Source: Thereva unica (lineage: Eukaryota > Arthropoda > Insecta > Diptera > Therevidae). From it: 64,000 nucleotides of DNA. This document shows, one piece after another, positions 1 through 9,882 of the stretch. The stretch lies in assembly GCA_949987705.1 (NCBI GenBank), contig OX465283.1:134814101-134878100 (forward strand). Reading direction: 5' to 3'. The notes beneath the pieces were generated by a model. It did not search any database and was not told the DNA's origin. It saw nothing but the letters and a program-made list of their open reading frames with translations. The position numbers and the translations under genes are program-made. Within the stretch, counting starts at the first letter, position 1, and every line of letters starts with the position of its first letter.

Positions 1-99
1 ATCATTTCCGCACAACCACCGTATACCGTACTTCATTTGTGATTTATAATATTTATAAACAAAAATTATGTAAATCTAGCAGAAAACGTTCACTTCCCA

Positions 100-1160
100 G
101 AAATGCAACTCTTAGAATTCAAAACTGAGTCTGGTGGATCGTGGATATGCCATTATTTATCTAATAAGTCTTTCAACTTTTATCTAAAAAAAAGTACGGC
201 AAAAGGAACCTGATAATAGAAACAATTTGCATTCGAAGTTTTTGTGAATTTTTTATTTAATAAAAAAAAGCTTTCAATTCTGTTAAATTATTACCGCGCG
301 ATATTTGCCTTTTGGCTTCTGAAAAGCGGAACTGGCAATAAACTACAGTCTTTCACTAACTAGGCACCATGTTATATAAAAAAAAGCACAATTTTTTGTT
401 ATTCTCAATTATTTATACTTTATTGCTAAAATAAATTCAAAATCGTCATAATTATTTAAAACCGATATTGAACAAAGCAAAACGTTTTTTAAATAGTCTA
501 TAATGGCCACTTAGTTGGGAATTGCTATTTTTAATAAATTTTTTTCGTTAATACAATAGTCAAAAAATTCTCAAAAAAAAACTTAACAATATTCCTATTT
601 TGACATTACTTTAGCCATTAGTATAATATATAGGCCCCAATTAGCATAATTCCAAATGGTGTACTAGAATTTACATAAAAACATAGGAGAGAATACTAGT
701 TTATTAAATTTTGCAAATTGTAAAATATCAAAAGTGCTACAGCTGCTAATTAAAAATTCAGAAAATAATAAGTGAAAATATATAGTTAATTAAACTTTTG
801 ATATTTAAAGCAATTCTGATATCGAGAAGCCATTATCGAGTACATATTTTATTTTTGACATAATATAAATTGGGTCATCAAAATAAATTCAGAGCTTATC
901 AGTGAATAATCATCACTTTGGTGCAAATTCTTTTAGTATTATGAAGAAAAAAAATAAATAAATTAATGCAAGCTTAAAATAGATAGTAAATAAACAAAAG
1001 TAAATCGAATAAATTTAGTGATCTACCTCAATAATTTGTGTAGCGTGGGGGACTGGTCCAGAGTCTAGATACTTCTTAGCTTACGTAAAAGCATATCCAA
1101 GGTTAATTTTTGTAGAATTTTTTGCCGTTTAGGCATGAGGTCCTATAGAAGGTGTTCAAG
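100..1160 (+). repeat. ~1-kb dispersed repeat, copy A (inverted partner at 11120-12045)
   Basis: Read on the opposite strand, this stretch matches 11120-12045 almost end to end. Shared landmarks include CAGAAATGCA near the left end, AAGCGGAACTGGC around 325-340, AATGGCCACTTA around 503, and GATCTACCTCAATA around 1020 followed by a run containing TACGTAAAA. The match is broken by many small indels and substitutions, so the duplication is old. No coding capacity or clear terminal structure is visible. It is probably a non-autonomous transposon or an LTR fragment of unknown class. Confidence 0.7.
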
Positions 1161-1429
1161 CATTAGGCAAATATATAACAACATTTCTCTGTTCGTGTTA
1201 CTATGTTAAATCGTGCTGGAGTGATTCTTTAGCAGGCCTACTAGCACATATAGATCAAGAGACATTATTTCTGTGAAGCTGTTAAGATAAAATGGCATTT
1301 TCAGTACGAAGTGGAATTTCATAAATGTATTATTGTCCTAGAGAACATTTTTCCCACTAATTTTAATTATATCTTCTTTTACTCAACAGGTAACAAAAAA
1401 AAATTGATCTTCTTAAAGGCACTGCAGTC

Positions 1430-1690
1430 TTTGTAGAACTCGGGTCTTTTGAAGCCTCGTCTTCCAGTTGTCTCTACCAAAGCTCCCTCCAGTTTGTCAT
1501 ATGAAATCACCTATCAACAGATTTCTTGGTCGTGTTACGCTTCTTTTTCCTGATGGACTACTAATGAAGAGAATTATTTCTTCCGAAGCTCGTGCCGAGA
1601 GTCTGCTTAAGATTTTTATATTAAAGAAAGAAATGTTAGTCTCGTATATCCTTTTCCTAGCACTCAAAAAGGTGCTTGGCTTATCAAAAC
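1430..1690 (-). pseudogene. LINE reverse-transcriptase C-terminal tail fragment
   Basis: Read on the minus strand in shifting frames, the segment resembles the C-terminal tail of LINE polyproteins: an Arg-Pro-rich stretch, then a TNW-R-like motif and RDNWKTRLQKTRVLQ. A related tail lies at 4315-4530 and another RTE tail at 62900-63170. Frameshifts and stops show it is dead. The Transib element begins 50 bp to the right. The clade assignment (RTE or R1-like) is uncertain. Confidence 0.5.
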
Positions 1691-2387
1691 CTCAGTAGAT
1701 ATACTTACATATGTATGGAACAATGTCCAATGAGAGCATCGCACAGTGGGCTAGATTCCAAAAAAAGTGGACAAAAATAAAAAAAAATTTTTTTTTTAAA
1801 TGCCCATTTCTAGGAATTATTTTATAGAGGGGGATCCCCTGGACGTTTTTCCGAAAAATGGGGTGGGTAGCTTTAAAGCCTGCCAATCTGAGGCATTCCG
1901 AAGTTAGATACTTTGGACATATCTGTATTTGCGTGTTTTCACCGCGAAAAACACTTCCTACGTTAAATCCCAATAACTTTATATCTAAGTGTGTAATATT
2001 AATTAAGTTCAATGGAGAGTGATCCTGAAGGTATGTAGAAAATTTTTATGTGTTTTACCGTTATTAAATAATAATACATGCTAATGTAAGAGAATGATCA
2101 ATAACCACGAAAAAAATTTTTTTTTTTTTAATAACTAGCCTTAAATTGTAAAAATAGTTTATTGCCCACTACCGCCCGGCATAGTTTTAACGCGATTTTG
2201 TAGGAAATTCTTTATATAATAAGAATTCGAAAGATTTGGGTGCCAAAACTTGCCAATTCATATTTTGCACGGCGTGAAACGCTACTGTGGGTGCTTTCGT
2301 GAAAAACGTTAAAACTCGTACGTAGTGTTACCATGCGAAATTTTCGGAAAAATGTATGAAAATTTAATTTATTACATTTAATTAACA

Positions 2388-2680
2388 ATTGGTGAAATGT
2401 CTGAAGACGCCCAGGAGGCGCGTAAGATATTAAAAAATATCGTGAGCATTTTGCTAGAAAAACTTCTTGACAAGCAAATATGGACGATGTATTCAATCGT
2501 CTTCTCGTCACATCCGACCCTTATATTTCGAGCATGTGCCGGAAATACCCTAAATGTAATAAGAGTTTGTCTGGCGAAGCTTTGAGGTTGCTTCATACAT
2601 CCGACACAGAGACTATCAGGGACTTAAATAAAGCAATCGTACCATCTGAGTCCGCTAGTAGCGACGAAGGCTCCGATTAA
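2388..2680 (+). pseudogene. Transib transposase C-terminus (RAG1-related)
   Basis: An open stretch reads IGEMSEDAQEARK. After one frameshift near 2430 it continues as KYREHFARKTS, then a stop, then LLVTSDPYISSM and SLSGEALRLL, ending in an acidic serine-rich tail. In Transib transposases and the related RAG1 core, the C-terminus has this order: MSEEAQEARN-like, YR.N..RK.S, and LL.SSDP.ISSL. The catalytic DDE part is absent. The fragment lies in the element's transcriptional sense. It shows a frameshift plus a TGA stop and no intact start region, so it is non-functional. Confidence 0.82.
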
Positions 2681-2707
2681 GGAATTATATTCAATGTATA
2701 TACGTAA

Positions 2708-3144
2708 CCCGGGGGCTACATGATCAATTTGTCTGCAATTGCAATTTGAAATATTTCATGTCAAAGTTTTATCAGCAGGAATTTTATTGCATTGCAATTT
2801 CATTCTTACAAGAAATGCGTAGGAGATAGTTGTTGTGTTTGGACCTAATTTTCAATGATTCACTCATTTTGTAATAATAAAAAAATAGTTAATAGTCTCA
2901 ACTTTTGCCTTTTAAAAAATTTTATGTTAATTCACATAAAATTAAATAATTCAGCGTCAAGTAATATCCACTGCTTAGGTGTTTCCACTTTTCGCCATTT
3001 TGTTTTAAAGAAATTCAGAATTTCTTGCATATGCAAGCATTGCATTTACAATATTGCATTGCATATTGCAGCAGGGGCTACACGATCAATTTTAGTATTG
3101 CAATGCAATATTGCAATGGAAAAATTGATCGTGTAGCCCCCGGG
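2708..3144. mobile_element. PIF/Harbinger-like MITE nested in Transib
   Basis: The unit begins CCCGGGGGCTACATGATC and ends in the inverted complement, GATCGTGTAGCCCCCGGG. It is flanked by TAA on both sides (2705-2707 and 3145-3147), the usual PIF/Harbinger 3-bp duplication. The right end carries a second inverted copy of the terminus starting at 3075, so 3075-3144 folds into a hairpin whose loop is built of GCAATATTGCAAT-type repeats. It has no coding capacity. Its insertion after the transposase fragment shows it is younger than the Transib copy. Confidence 0.75.
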
Positions 3145-3599
3145 TAAAGTTTATAAATATATGTATGAATATTTTAAATTAATTAATTTTAATTAAAAAT
3201 AAAAATAAAAAAAATTAAAAATAAACCATTTGCCTTTTACAATTCTTTTGTTCTCAGAATATGCGAGTCTTTGTAAAATCCGTCCACCATATTGGATCCG
3301 CCATTTTGTTTTTGATAGTTTTAATAACGGATTTGTGATCAGCGATGTGAAACACCCATGTAACCAAAATTTCGAATGTATAAGACAACGCATTATATTT
3401 TTGTCCACTTTTTTCCTAATCTAGCCCACTGTGCATCGCATCGATTCTCGAACGAGAGTATGGTGCTCGAAAATTTGATGTCGGTTCTCATATAAAAAAA
3501 CTTTTGATATTTTGTTCGGCTCCGAGCATTTAAAAAGTTAAAGTTTTGTTTTTAAGTGAGAAAATGGAGGAAAAATGACATGAAGACTTTAGCGATGAC

Positions 3600-4085
3600 G
3601 ATGTTTTTTGGGTCGCTGATAACGAAAACCGGGGCCCACAGTCTTAAAATATATGTAGGAAGCACTCTGAAAAATGCAAAACACACTCCTTTTTAAGGGG
3701 TTTTCGCGATACTTTCAAGAATAACCAAAAATAATCCAATGAAATACACTTATTTCAATATTTATTTACGAAAGTGGTTGATTTATACCAAATCAAGCCA
3801 AATTTTATGATAAGGGTTAAACCACTCCTAAACCCAAATAAAATACCTAAAAATACATTGAACAAAATTATTTTCGTAGATTCAAATTTAATTATTGTTT
3901 TTAATAAAAATTAGAATGAATGGATAGGTACTCAAGACCAAAATAGAAATTTGAGGGGTTAGAATAAATTTTTAATAACATTTGATCAAAATTAAAATTC
4001 AAAGATAAAAAAATTGCTTTATTCTAGGGGTAGTTACACCTCCTTAAGGCCTGAAAAAAAAAATTATTTTTGGCTGATAATATCT
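3600..4085. repeat. Degenerate relative of the 53-60 kb element's terminal repeats
   Basis: From 3609 the text TTTTTTGGGTCGCTGA is followed by TCCTTTTTAAGG, AATCCAATGAAATACAC, TTTCAATATTTATTT, GTGGTTGATTTATACC and AAATCAAGCCAAA, in the same order as in the terminal inverted repeats at 53650-53850 and 59700-59900. At 4024-4056 the inner part appears in opposite orientation (TAGGGGTAGTTACACCTCC). This two-sided arrangement suggests an old internally deleted or MITE-like copy of the same transposon family. The outermost tips were not found. Confidence 0.68.
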
Positions 4086-4314
4086 ATCTAATCAAATTTC
4101 CAAAATAAAACCAGAAAAAAATTACTTGCTTTCAATTTTATTTCGCGGTTCATTCTGTGCTGTCATTGGACATGAACCGCACCAGCTAGCATCCAGGGCA
4201 CTTCTCAGCATCGCATTTAGATGCCGTGCGATGCTCAGTGCTGAGTTCTCTCATTGGATGCAATGATTTTAGAACCGTCAGAAAAAGCAAAATTTCAATA
4301 GCCCCCTTTGCTGC

Positions 4315-5340
4315 ATGACAAAACCTATAATGTTTGTGGTCTTTATTTTGCCTCGAAAAAATCAGCTCTCTCGAATTTTTCTCTTCCAGTCGTCTCTACG
4401 TCTTGCTAGTTTACTCCAATTTGTTATACGAAGTTTACGTAAATCTACTTGGTCGTCCTACTTTATTCTTCCTGATGGTCTACCATTAATAATTTTATCT
4501 TCTGAAGCTTGTACAACGTTGACGTTATTTCTTGAATTTCGTTTTGGTTAACCCTTACCCTTACGCGTTTTGGTCAACCCTTACAAGACCAAACATTCTT
4601 CTTAAGACCCGTAGTATAAAACTGGGCGGATTAATGTTTTATTTAGTTTGACTTTGCATTGTCTTGAAATTTCATTGTTTTTTTTAGGACGGGAGCGGGA
4701 ATAGTGCGAAATTGGTTTTATTTGCGGCTACGATGCGTCTCTGGATGTCGTCTTTTATCTTATTTTCTGCAGTAAGCACTGTCCATAAGTAAATAAAATT
4801 TTCTACAATTTATACACCATGATCGTCATGGCTGATATTTCGCCCTAATCGTTGTCCTCGTTTTGATACGATCTCTGGCATCTTACTACCTACTTCTCCA
4901 TAGTTTTACGATGATACTATGAAAGGTTGGCATAGCTTCTACCCACAATTTTTTAAGATTTCTGTGGATATGCTATCTATTGTAGGATCTGGCGTATCGC
5001 TTTCTGGGTCATCTGTGTACTATGGTCTGCTTCTCCCTTTATGTTCTCTTTAAAGAAGTATCTAAAGTACTTATTTCTCCCACACATCGAGTATGTCATC
5101 GATACTGCTAGCTATAGTACCATCTTCTCTTCTTACCATGGTGAAGGTGGGTTTATATCCTTTCTTAGTCATGTTGACTTCTTTGTAGAAACTCCTAGCA
5201 TCTTTATTACTGTTGCTTTGCTTAATAGCACTTACTCTTTTTCTGAATTAATCACGTTTTTTCTTCCTTAAGAACTTTTTCGTGTCTTTTCGTGCTGCTA
5301 CATATTTTTCATGATTTCCTCCGGTCGCGTATGGCGCTAT
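4315..5340 (-). pseudogene. RTE-like LINE pseudogene (RT and C-terminal region)
   Basis: Minus-strand reading shows, in order, FYKEVNMTKKGYKPTFTMV with EDGTIASSIDDILDVW (around 5060-5220), a weak DSISTEILKN segment, ENFIYLWTVLTAENKIKDDI followed by RRIVAANK (around 4690-4830), and the C-terminal tail LRKLRITNWSKLARRRDDWK (around 4385-4450). These correspond to RTE/BovB-type polyprotein segments between the endonuclease and the C-terminus, with most of the catalytic RT palm deleted. Many frameshifts and stops are present. Confidence 0.62.
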
Positions 5341-5584
5341 TTCCACTACTATATAAAAATTCATTCGTCGTAAGAATATAGAAAATGAACGACTAATCTG
5401 CAGAAATTTCTGATATTTTGCCTACTGTACTCCATTTCAGCCATAGCACATTAAAAAAGGCAATCATAGGGGACTGCCAAGAGAAAACTAAAAACTATGA
5501 AATAATCACTTCACTTCTGTCGGAAGGCCTCAACGAAGTTATTTTAAAATAAAAGTGAATTTTTTAATTTTTTTAAACTATTGT

Positions 5585-5830
5585 ATTTCTATTCCCGTCT
5601 TTCGCCATTTTGTTGTGGCCGCCATATTAGATTTAAAATGACGTGACACAAATTACTTCATTATACATCCGTATACCCTTTCATTTAATACCCATACCGA
5701 GGAGCTTGTAATGGAAAATGTCATCCCCAATTTTGAATTTGGAATGACGTCACATAGCTAATTGTATTCTGCCTGTTATACTTTTTCATTTAATACCCAT
5801 GTCGGTGGGTCGGGACACAAAATTGCTAAA
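5585..5830 (+). repeat. Short tandem array of the CGCCATTTTG / AATACCCAT repeat
   Basis: Two units of roughly 115 bp are visible. Each has TCGCCATTTTG or a related start, then AAAATGACGT or GGAATGACGT, then TTTCATTTAATACCCAT. The same unit recurs in the opposite orientation at 14280-14460, more distantly at 14770-14960, and as a longer array at 39470-39930. It is a dispersed insect-type minisatellite, probably internal to a non-autonomous transposon. No coding signal is seen. Confidence 0.6.
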
Positions 5831-6640
5831 ACTTGACTTTGATTTTTTTAGCAAAGCCACCTCAATTTTTTTACAAAATGGTCTGATTGCATTGTCACGC
5901 GAACTATACAATTATGCAAAATTTTAAGTTGATCAGTAATTTTAAAATGTACTAAAAATCGGTCAACGCTCTTAAAGCAGTTTTCACTTAAAAAAATTGT
6001 TTATCCATACTGGGTTCTCGAACAACCAGCATTTCCGAAGCCCTGCAACATCGAAGAACTGCTCAAGAAGGTTCATCTTTGTAAAAAATGTCCATTCCAA
6101 ATACTTATTTCATTTTGACATTGAGTTCAGAACATGGCAGGAACTATTTACAATATTTTTAGATTAAACTTTTTGAAGAAGACACATCCTGTCAATTTTA
6201 ATTCAAATTCCGAAAAACACTTCAACCACAAAAATATCAATGAAATTACGGAATATTTTCTTGAAGCTAACCGCAGGTGATCCCGATTTAATTTCTATTG
6301 TATTTAGCGTGGCATGTATGATATCTAGGTGCGGTTTACTTCTTTATATTGTTTTAATTTGTAATTTTATATCTGGAAAATAAATAATATGAAAATAATA
6401 TTTAAAAAAATAATGATAATATTATGAGGATTGTATACAGTTGAGTAGCAAGGTCTCTGTTTTTATAAACATATGTACAGTACATATGTATGTATATGTT
6501 TATCACATCTAAATATAGATCGATATATGAAGAAATAATTAATTTAATTCAATTTCAATCAAGGGATCTAAAGAACAGATCAACAAAGATTCTCTTAGCA
6601 ATACCGTATTTGTTTAAAACATATATTAAGACTGTTCACT
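5831..6640. other. Unassigned AT-rich stretch
   Basis: No gene or repeat family was recognised. The only structure seen is the palindromic run ACATATGTACAGTACATATG near 6470-6490 followed by GTATGTATATG, a common simple-sequence motif in insect DNA. Confidence 0.5.
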
Positions 6641-6734
6641 AATAAAAATTAAAATCGCCTTCGAAGATTTTTGTAAATATGGGGTGCATCATCTAGACTT
6701 TCGGTTTTTCAACATTGTATAACTCTTACATTTT

Positions 6735-7010
6735 TTAGCAAATTTTGACAAATGAGCAAGATTTAATTAGGGTATTCTTTACCATATAGTTCAAATCAAT
6801 TTTTGAATGTAATGTCGATGAAATGATCACCTCCATTCGATACGCAAAAAGCAACATTTCGAGCGTAATAGCAGCTATTTCGGTTCGCATGTTAGCTTTG
6901 AGTTCGTCAATGGTCTTCGGCTTGCTGGGATAAACTTTACTTTTTAATAACCCCACAGAGAAAATGAGTTTCGTCTGTCATTAAAATTGGGGACTGGGAA
7001 AATAGTATTC
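6735..7010 (-). pseudogene. Tc1/mariner-superfamily transposase, internally deleted
   Basis: On the minus strand ILMTDETHF (around 6985-7010) is followed almost at once, in another frame, by LLKSKVYPSKPKTIDELKAN and then EIAAITLEML. In Tc1/mariner-type transposases with LKSKVY..KP.TI.EL C-termini, the two parts are normally separated by most of the DDE domain, so an internal deletion has joined them. The start is missing. TTTTTCAACATTGTATAACT near 6706-6725 may be part of the terminal repeat. It is non-functional. Confidence 0.7.
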
Positions 7011-7069
7011 CACATTGATTACACAGGCACACAAAAAAAATAATGTCAAGACCCAGAGAGTACATCCCT

Positions 7070-7740
7070 CAACCACCGTTTTGGGGTCGCTGAAACCGAA
7101 TATGAACATATAAAATTTTTTAACTAGCCATTTCCCTGTAACCACCCGCAAACACCCCCTTCTGGGGGTTGAAATGTCAATGATCATACAAAGGCGAGTG
7201 GGGTGTGTATTCCTATGTTTTCTGGGCCTCTAAGAGCGAAGAAGACTACCAAAAATGAATTAGACCCCCTTGTTTTCCCCTACCGTAAATTTTTCACCCC
7301 CATATACCCCCTTCTGGGAGTTGAAATGTCAATTTTCATACAGAGTCTATTAGAGTATGTATTCCTATGTTTTCTGGGGCACTAAGAACGAAGAAGACTA
7401 CCTAAAATCTACTAGACCCCTCGTTAACCCCTACCCCCTTCTAATGCAAATTCAAGTGGCGTGGGTAATCCTATGTTTTCCGGGACTCTACGAACGAAGA
7501 ATACTACAAAAAATGAATTAGACCTCTCGTTACCCCGACCCCCTTTTCGTACAAAGTCGAGGGGGTGTTTGTTCCTATGTTTTCTATGCCTCTACTAACG
7601 AACAATAGTACCAAAAATGAATTAAACCCCCTCGTTTGCCCCTAACACAAGGGCGTGTATGTGTGGGGCGAAGTGTGCTGAGGGTTTACGAGGGGGTATA
7701 ATTAATTTTTGGTAGTCTTCTTCGTTCTTAGAGGCCTAAG
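7070..7740 (+). repeat. Minisatellite with 104-152-bp units and an inverted last unit
   Basis: The core TCCTATGTTTTCTGGG recurs at 7211, 7363, 7469 and 7573, each followed by a CTAAGARCGAAGAAGACTAC-like run and then TTAGACCCC or similar. Spacings are 152, 106 and 104 bp. At 7680-7735 the same unit appears reversed (GGTAGTCTTCTTCGTTCTTA). The left edge contains TTTTGGGGTCGCTGA (7079), a motif shared with the 53-60 kb transposon termini. There is no coding signal: reading frames across it arise from the repeats. Confidence 0.8.
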
Positions 7741-8469
7741 ATGGAATCAGCAGTACGAATGACAATATTTTTAAGGCGGTCCGGCTCTCGTAGACGCCCG
7801 GCATCTCATCCCGAGGACTTAGGGCGAGTTCTAATGCATGATCGTAGCTGTTTCTGGCCATTTCATTGCGTAGTGCAGCTGTGGTGATTCGAGCCTGATC
7901 AGCGGATACAAAGCTTTTCAGCATTGTAATGTGCTCCCGGAATACCATACCAACAAGATCGGGATCCGAGTTGCACCGTCGTCAGAACCGAAAGGTGGCG
8001 GCGGTCTATCAACACATGGTCGTTTCGGTTGCGAGTGGATCCATCAGGAGATAGGTTTTATGGATAACTATACGCGCAAATCTAATACTTGCAACGACCA
8101 AGCTCTTACTTGCTGCCATCTCTATATTTATATGTATATAAATCGCTGCCCATTGTCATTAGTGTTTTCATGCAAGCTGTGGTTGCCGACATATTGCCTG
8201 TTTATGGGCTCCCGGCCTACTTTTGCGTTCAGATCTCCCAGTATGATTTTTATATCATACCTGGGGCAGGCATTAAGTTCCCGTTCAACTAATTCGAAGA
8301 ATTCTTCTTTATCATCATCCGGAGACTCTTCTGTAGATGCGTGAAAGTTTATGAAGCTGATGTTCTTAAATTGACCTCGCACACGAAAGTTGCATAGCCT
8401 TTCGTTTATTGCTTTAAAGCCGATAATGGTAGGCATCATTCTTTTACTGACCATAAAACCTACTCCAAG
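7741..8469 (-). pseudogene. RTE-like LINE endonuclease, C-terminal half (split by a MITE)
   Basis: The minus strand reads GVGFMVSKRM, then FKAINERLCNFRVRG, EFFELVERELNACPRYDIK, IILGDLNAKVGRE and NTNDNGQRFI, with a decayed SLVVASIRFARIVIHK near 8010-8110. This is the apurinic-endonuclease-like domain of RTE-type LINEs, often annotated craniofacial development protein 2-like. GDLNAKVG is its conserved catalytic-region motif. The N-terminal half lies at 9328-9705. A MITE at 8478-9319 separates them. Stops and frameshifts appear downstream. Confidence 0.85.
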
Positions 8470-8477
8470 CATATAGT

Positions 8478-9319
8478 CAGTACCGGCTTTAGGGGTGAGC
8501 GAACCCGGGCGACTGCTCGAGGGTGCCATGTTCCAGGTGTAATGTGTTCTTTCATTTTGTTATTAATTGATAACACATCCACAATACTAGGCACAACGCC
8601 GAATATGTACACGAAGTTTTCAGTTTCTACCAATTATGTTCAGGTTCTACCAATAAACCAGTGCTAGGCAATAGCAGCCGTGAGAGCTACACGATCTTCC
8701 TCGGGAGTTGCAGATCCCTGCAATCCTACTTGTGAGTGGAACTGAGAAAGGTGAGGGTCCTATACCGATCCCGTCAACAATGTTGTATATGCTTCTTACC
8801 CAACAAAAAAATAATTCTTTAAACAAAAAACTTTATACCCCTTACTTTATAGAAACAAGATTTCCCACTAAAATAGAAATCGCAGACAAACACGCACCAC
8901 ACACTTCCCGAAAAACAAACCGACGACTGGAGAGCTTATTTCTCTTGGGCATTGATAATCTTTAAGCATAATAATCCAAAGGACGATTGCACGTAACGAA
9001 AATGATCAAGTTCATATAAAGCACATTCAACAATACAGATGCACGTACAGATTCTTTTTTTGGTTCCAATTTGCCGTCGTATGCTAGTGTGAACAGCTTA
9101 GATCTCGGCCATTAAAATGTTTTGGTCAATTTTGACCGTGATGAGCCCGTGTGTCCTCCCAAGCGGCCAGTGTTCGCCCGCTTTAAGGTCATCTTTTATT
9201 TTTACTTGGGTTATTGTATAGTTTGTGCATAAGGTAGTCTACCAAAAAGATATGTATAAAAAGTTAAGGGCGCGTACAAATATCTCGCACGGGGAGCAAA
9301 ATACCTAAAGCCGACCGTG
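8478..9319 (+). mobile_element. hAT-type MITE, family M, copy 1
   Basis: The left end CAGTACCGGCTTTAGG and the right end, read inverted, CACGGTCGGCTTTAGG match at 12 of 16 positions, including CGGCTTTAGG. The flanking 8-mers CATATAGT (8470-8477) and CATATGGG (9320-9327) agree at 6 of 8, as an old 8-bp hAT duplication would. Removing the unit rejoins two halves of one RTE endonuclease. It has a GC-rich subterminal zone with GAACCCGGGCGACTGC, and no transposase. Other copies are at 9883-10739, 12433 and 29914. Confidence 0.78.
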
Positions 9320-9327
9320 CATATGGG

Positions 9328-9705
9328 TTTTGTATGACAGCTGTAATATACGTCATACTCAGGTTTTTGCAAAACACCATTCCCTGTCCACCTCATCTCC
9401 TGGATGGCGATAATGTCAGCTTTATACTTTAACAGGGTATCCGCCAGATGTTGTGTAGCTCGAGTTCTGTACAGAGTTCGAACATTCCATGAGAAAATTC
9501 GTAAATCGTTTTGCCTTTTTCGTTACGTGGTCGTCGTCATTGATTTCAGTATCCGAGGCATGTTGCTCGTATCGTAAAAATTATTTTTTCCCGGTGAGGT
9601 TATTAGCCTCCCTCCAACCTTACTTGGAAGGGACTAGCCCAATCATATTAGCCTAAACTCGCTCACAGAACAGTTACCAGTGGCCACCGCTAGGAGGTTA
9701 TGATC
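9328..9705 (-). pseudogene. RTE-like LINE 5' part: leader and endonuclease N-terminus
   Basis: The minus strand reads FSWNVRTLYRTRATQHLADT, then LKYKADIIAIQEMRWTGNG and EYDVYYSCHTKP, the N-terminus of the AP-like endonuclease. The QEMRW glutamate corresponds to a catalytic residue. Upstream, 9560-9705 resembles RTE 5' leader sequence (a TCCCTTCCAAG..GGAGGGAGG inverted motif near 9605-9630). The frame is broken at the MITE boundary near 9328 and continues at 8469. It is a dead copy. Confidence 0.82.
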
Positions 9706-9882
9706 GCACTTCCATCAGTCCGAAATAGTTGCGGTACGTGCATGTTATACTACATGTTTGTCCCCCTATTTCGCTGATGACTGTGCACCATATTGCTGCG
9801 TTATTCCTACTAACATAACGTCCCATTTGATATTGATCTATAGAGCTAGGTTCATTTGCTGTTCCAAAGTGATAGTTATATC
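9706..9882 (-). pseudogene. Helitron Rep/helicase protein fragment, right part
   Basis: The minus strand reads SSIDQYQMGRYVSRNNAAIW, matching the Helitron replicase segment usually ...QYQMGRYISSNEAVWRI. The piece immediately preceding it in the protein lies at 10740-10862. The two are separated by an hAT-type MITE. Only a few dozen codons survive and no Rep HUH motif or helicase Walker motifs are present. It abuts the RTE leader on its left. Confidence 0.66.

Larger units (their letters stand above)
1742..3433 (+). mobile_element. Transib DNA transposon, internally deleted
   Basis: The element starts CACAGTGGGCTAGATT and ends with its inverted complement, which reads CACAGTGGGCTAGATT from the other side. 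The similarity continues into an A-rich stretch followed by GTGGACAAAAAT. It is flanked by an exact 5-bp target duplication, CATCG, at 1737-1741 and 3434-3438. A CACWRTG terminus with a 5-bp, GC-containing duplication is the Transib hallmark, and the inside carries the C-terminus of a Transib transposase (2388-2680). At 1,692 bp, about 437 of it a nested MITE, it is far shorter than an autonomous Transib and cannot move itself. Confidence 0.88.

Noticed and set aside
7931..8344. 137-codon plus-strand frame
   Set aside because: It is antisense to the RTE endonuclease, whose minus-strand reading has clear family motifs.
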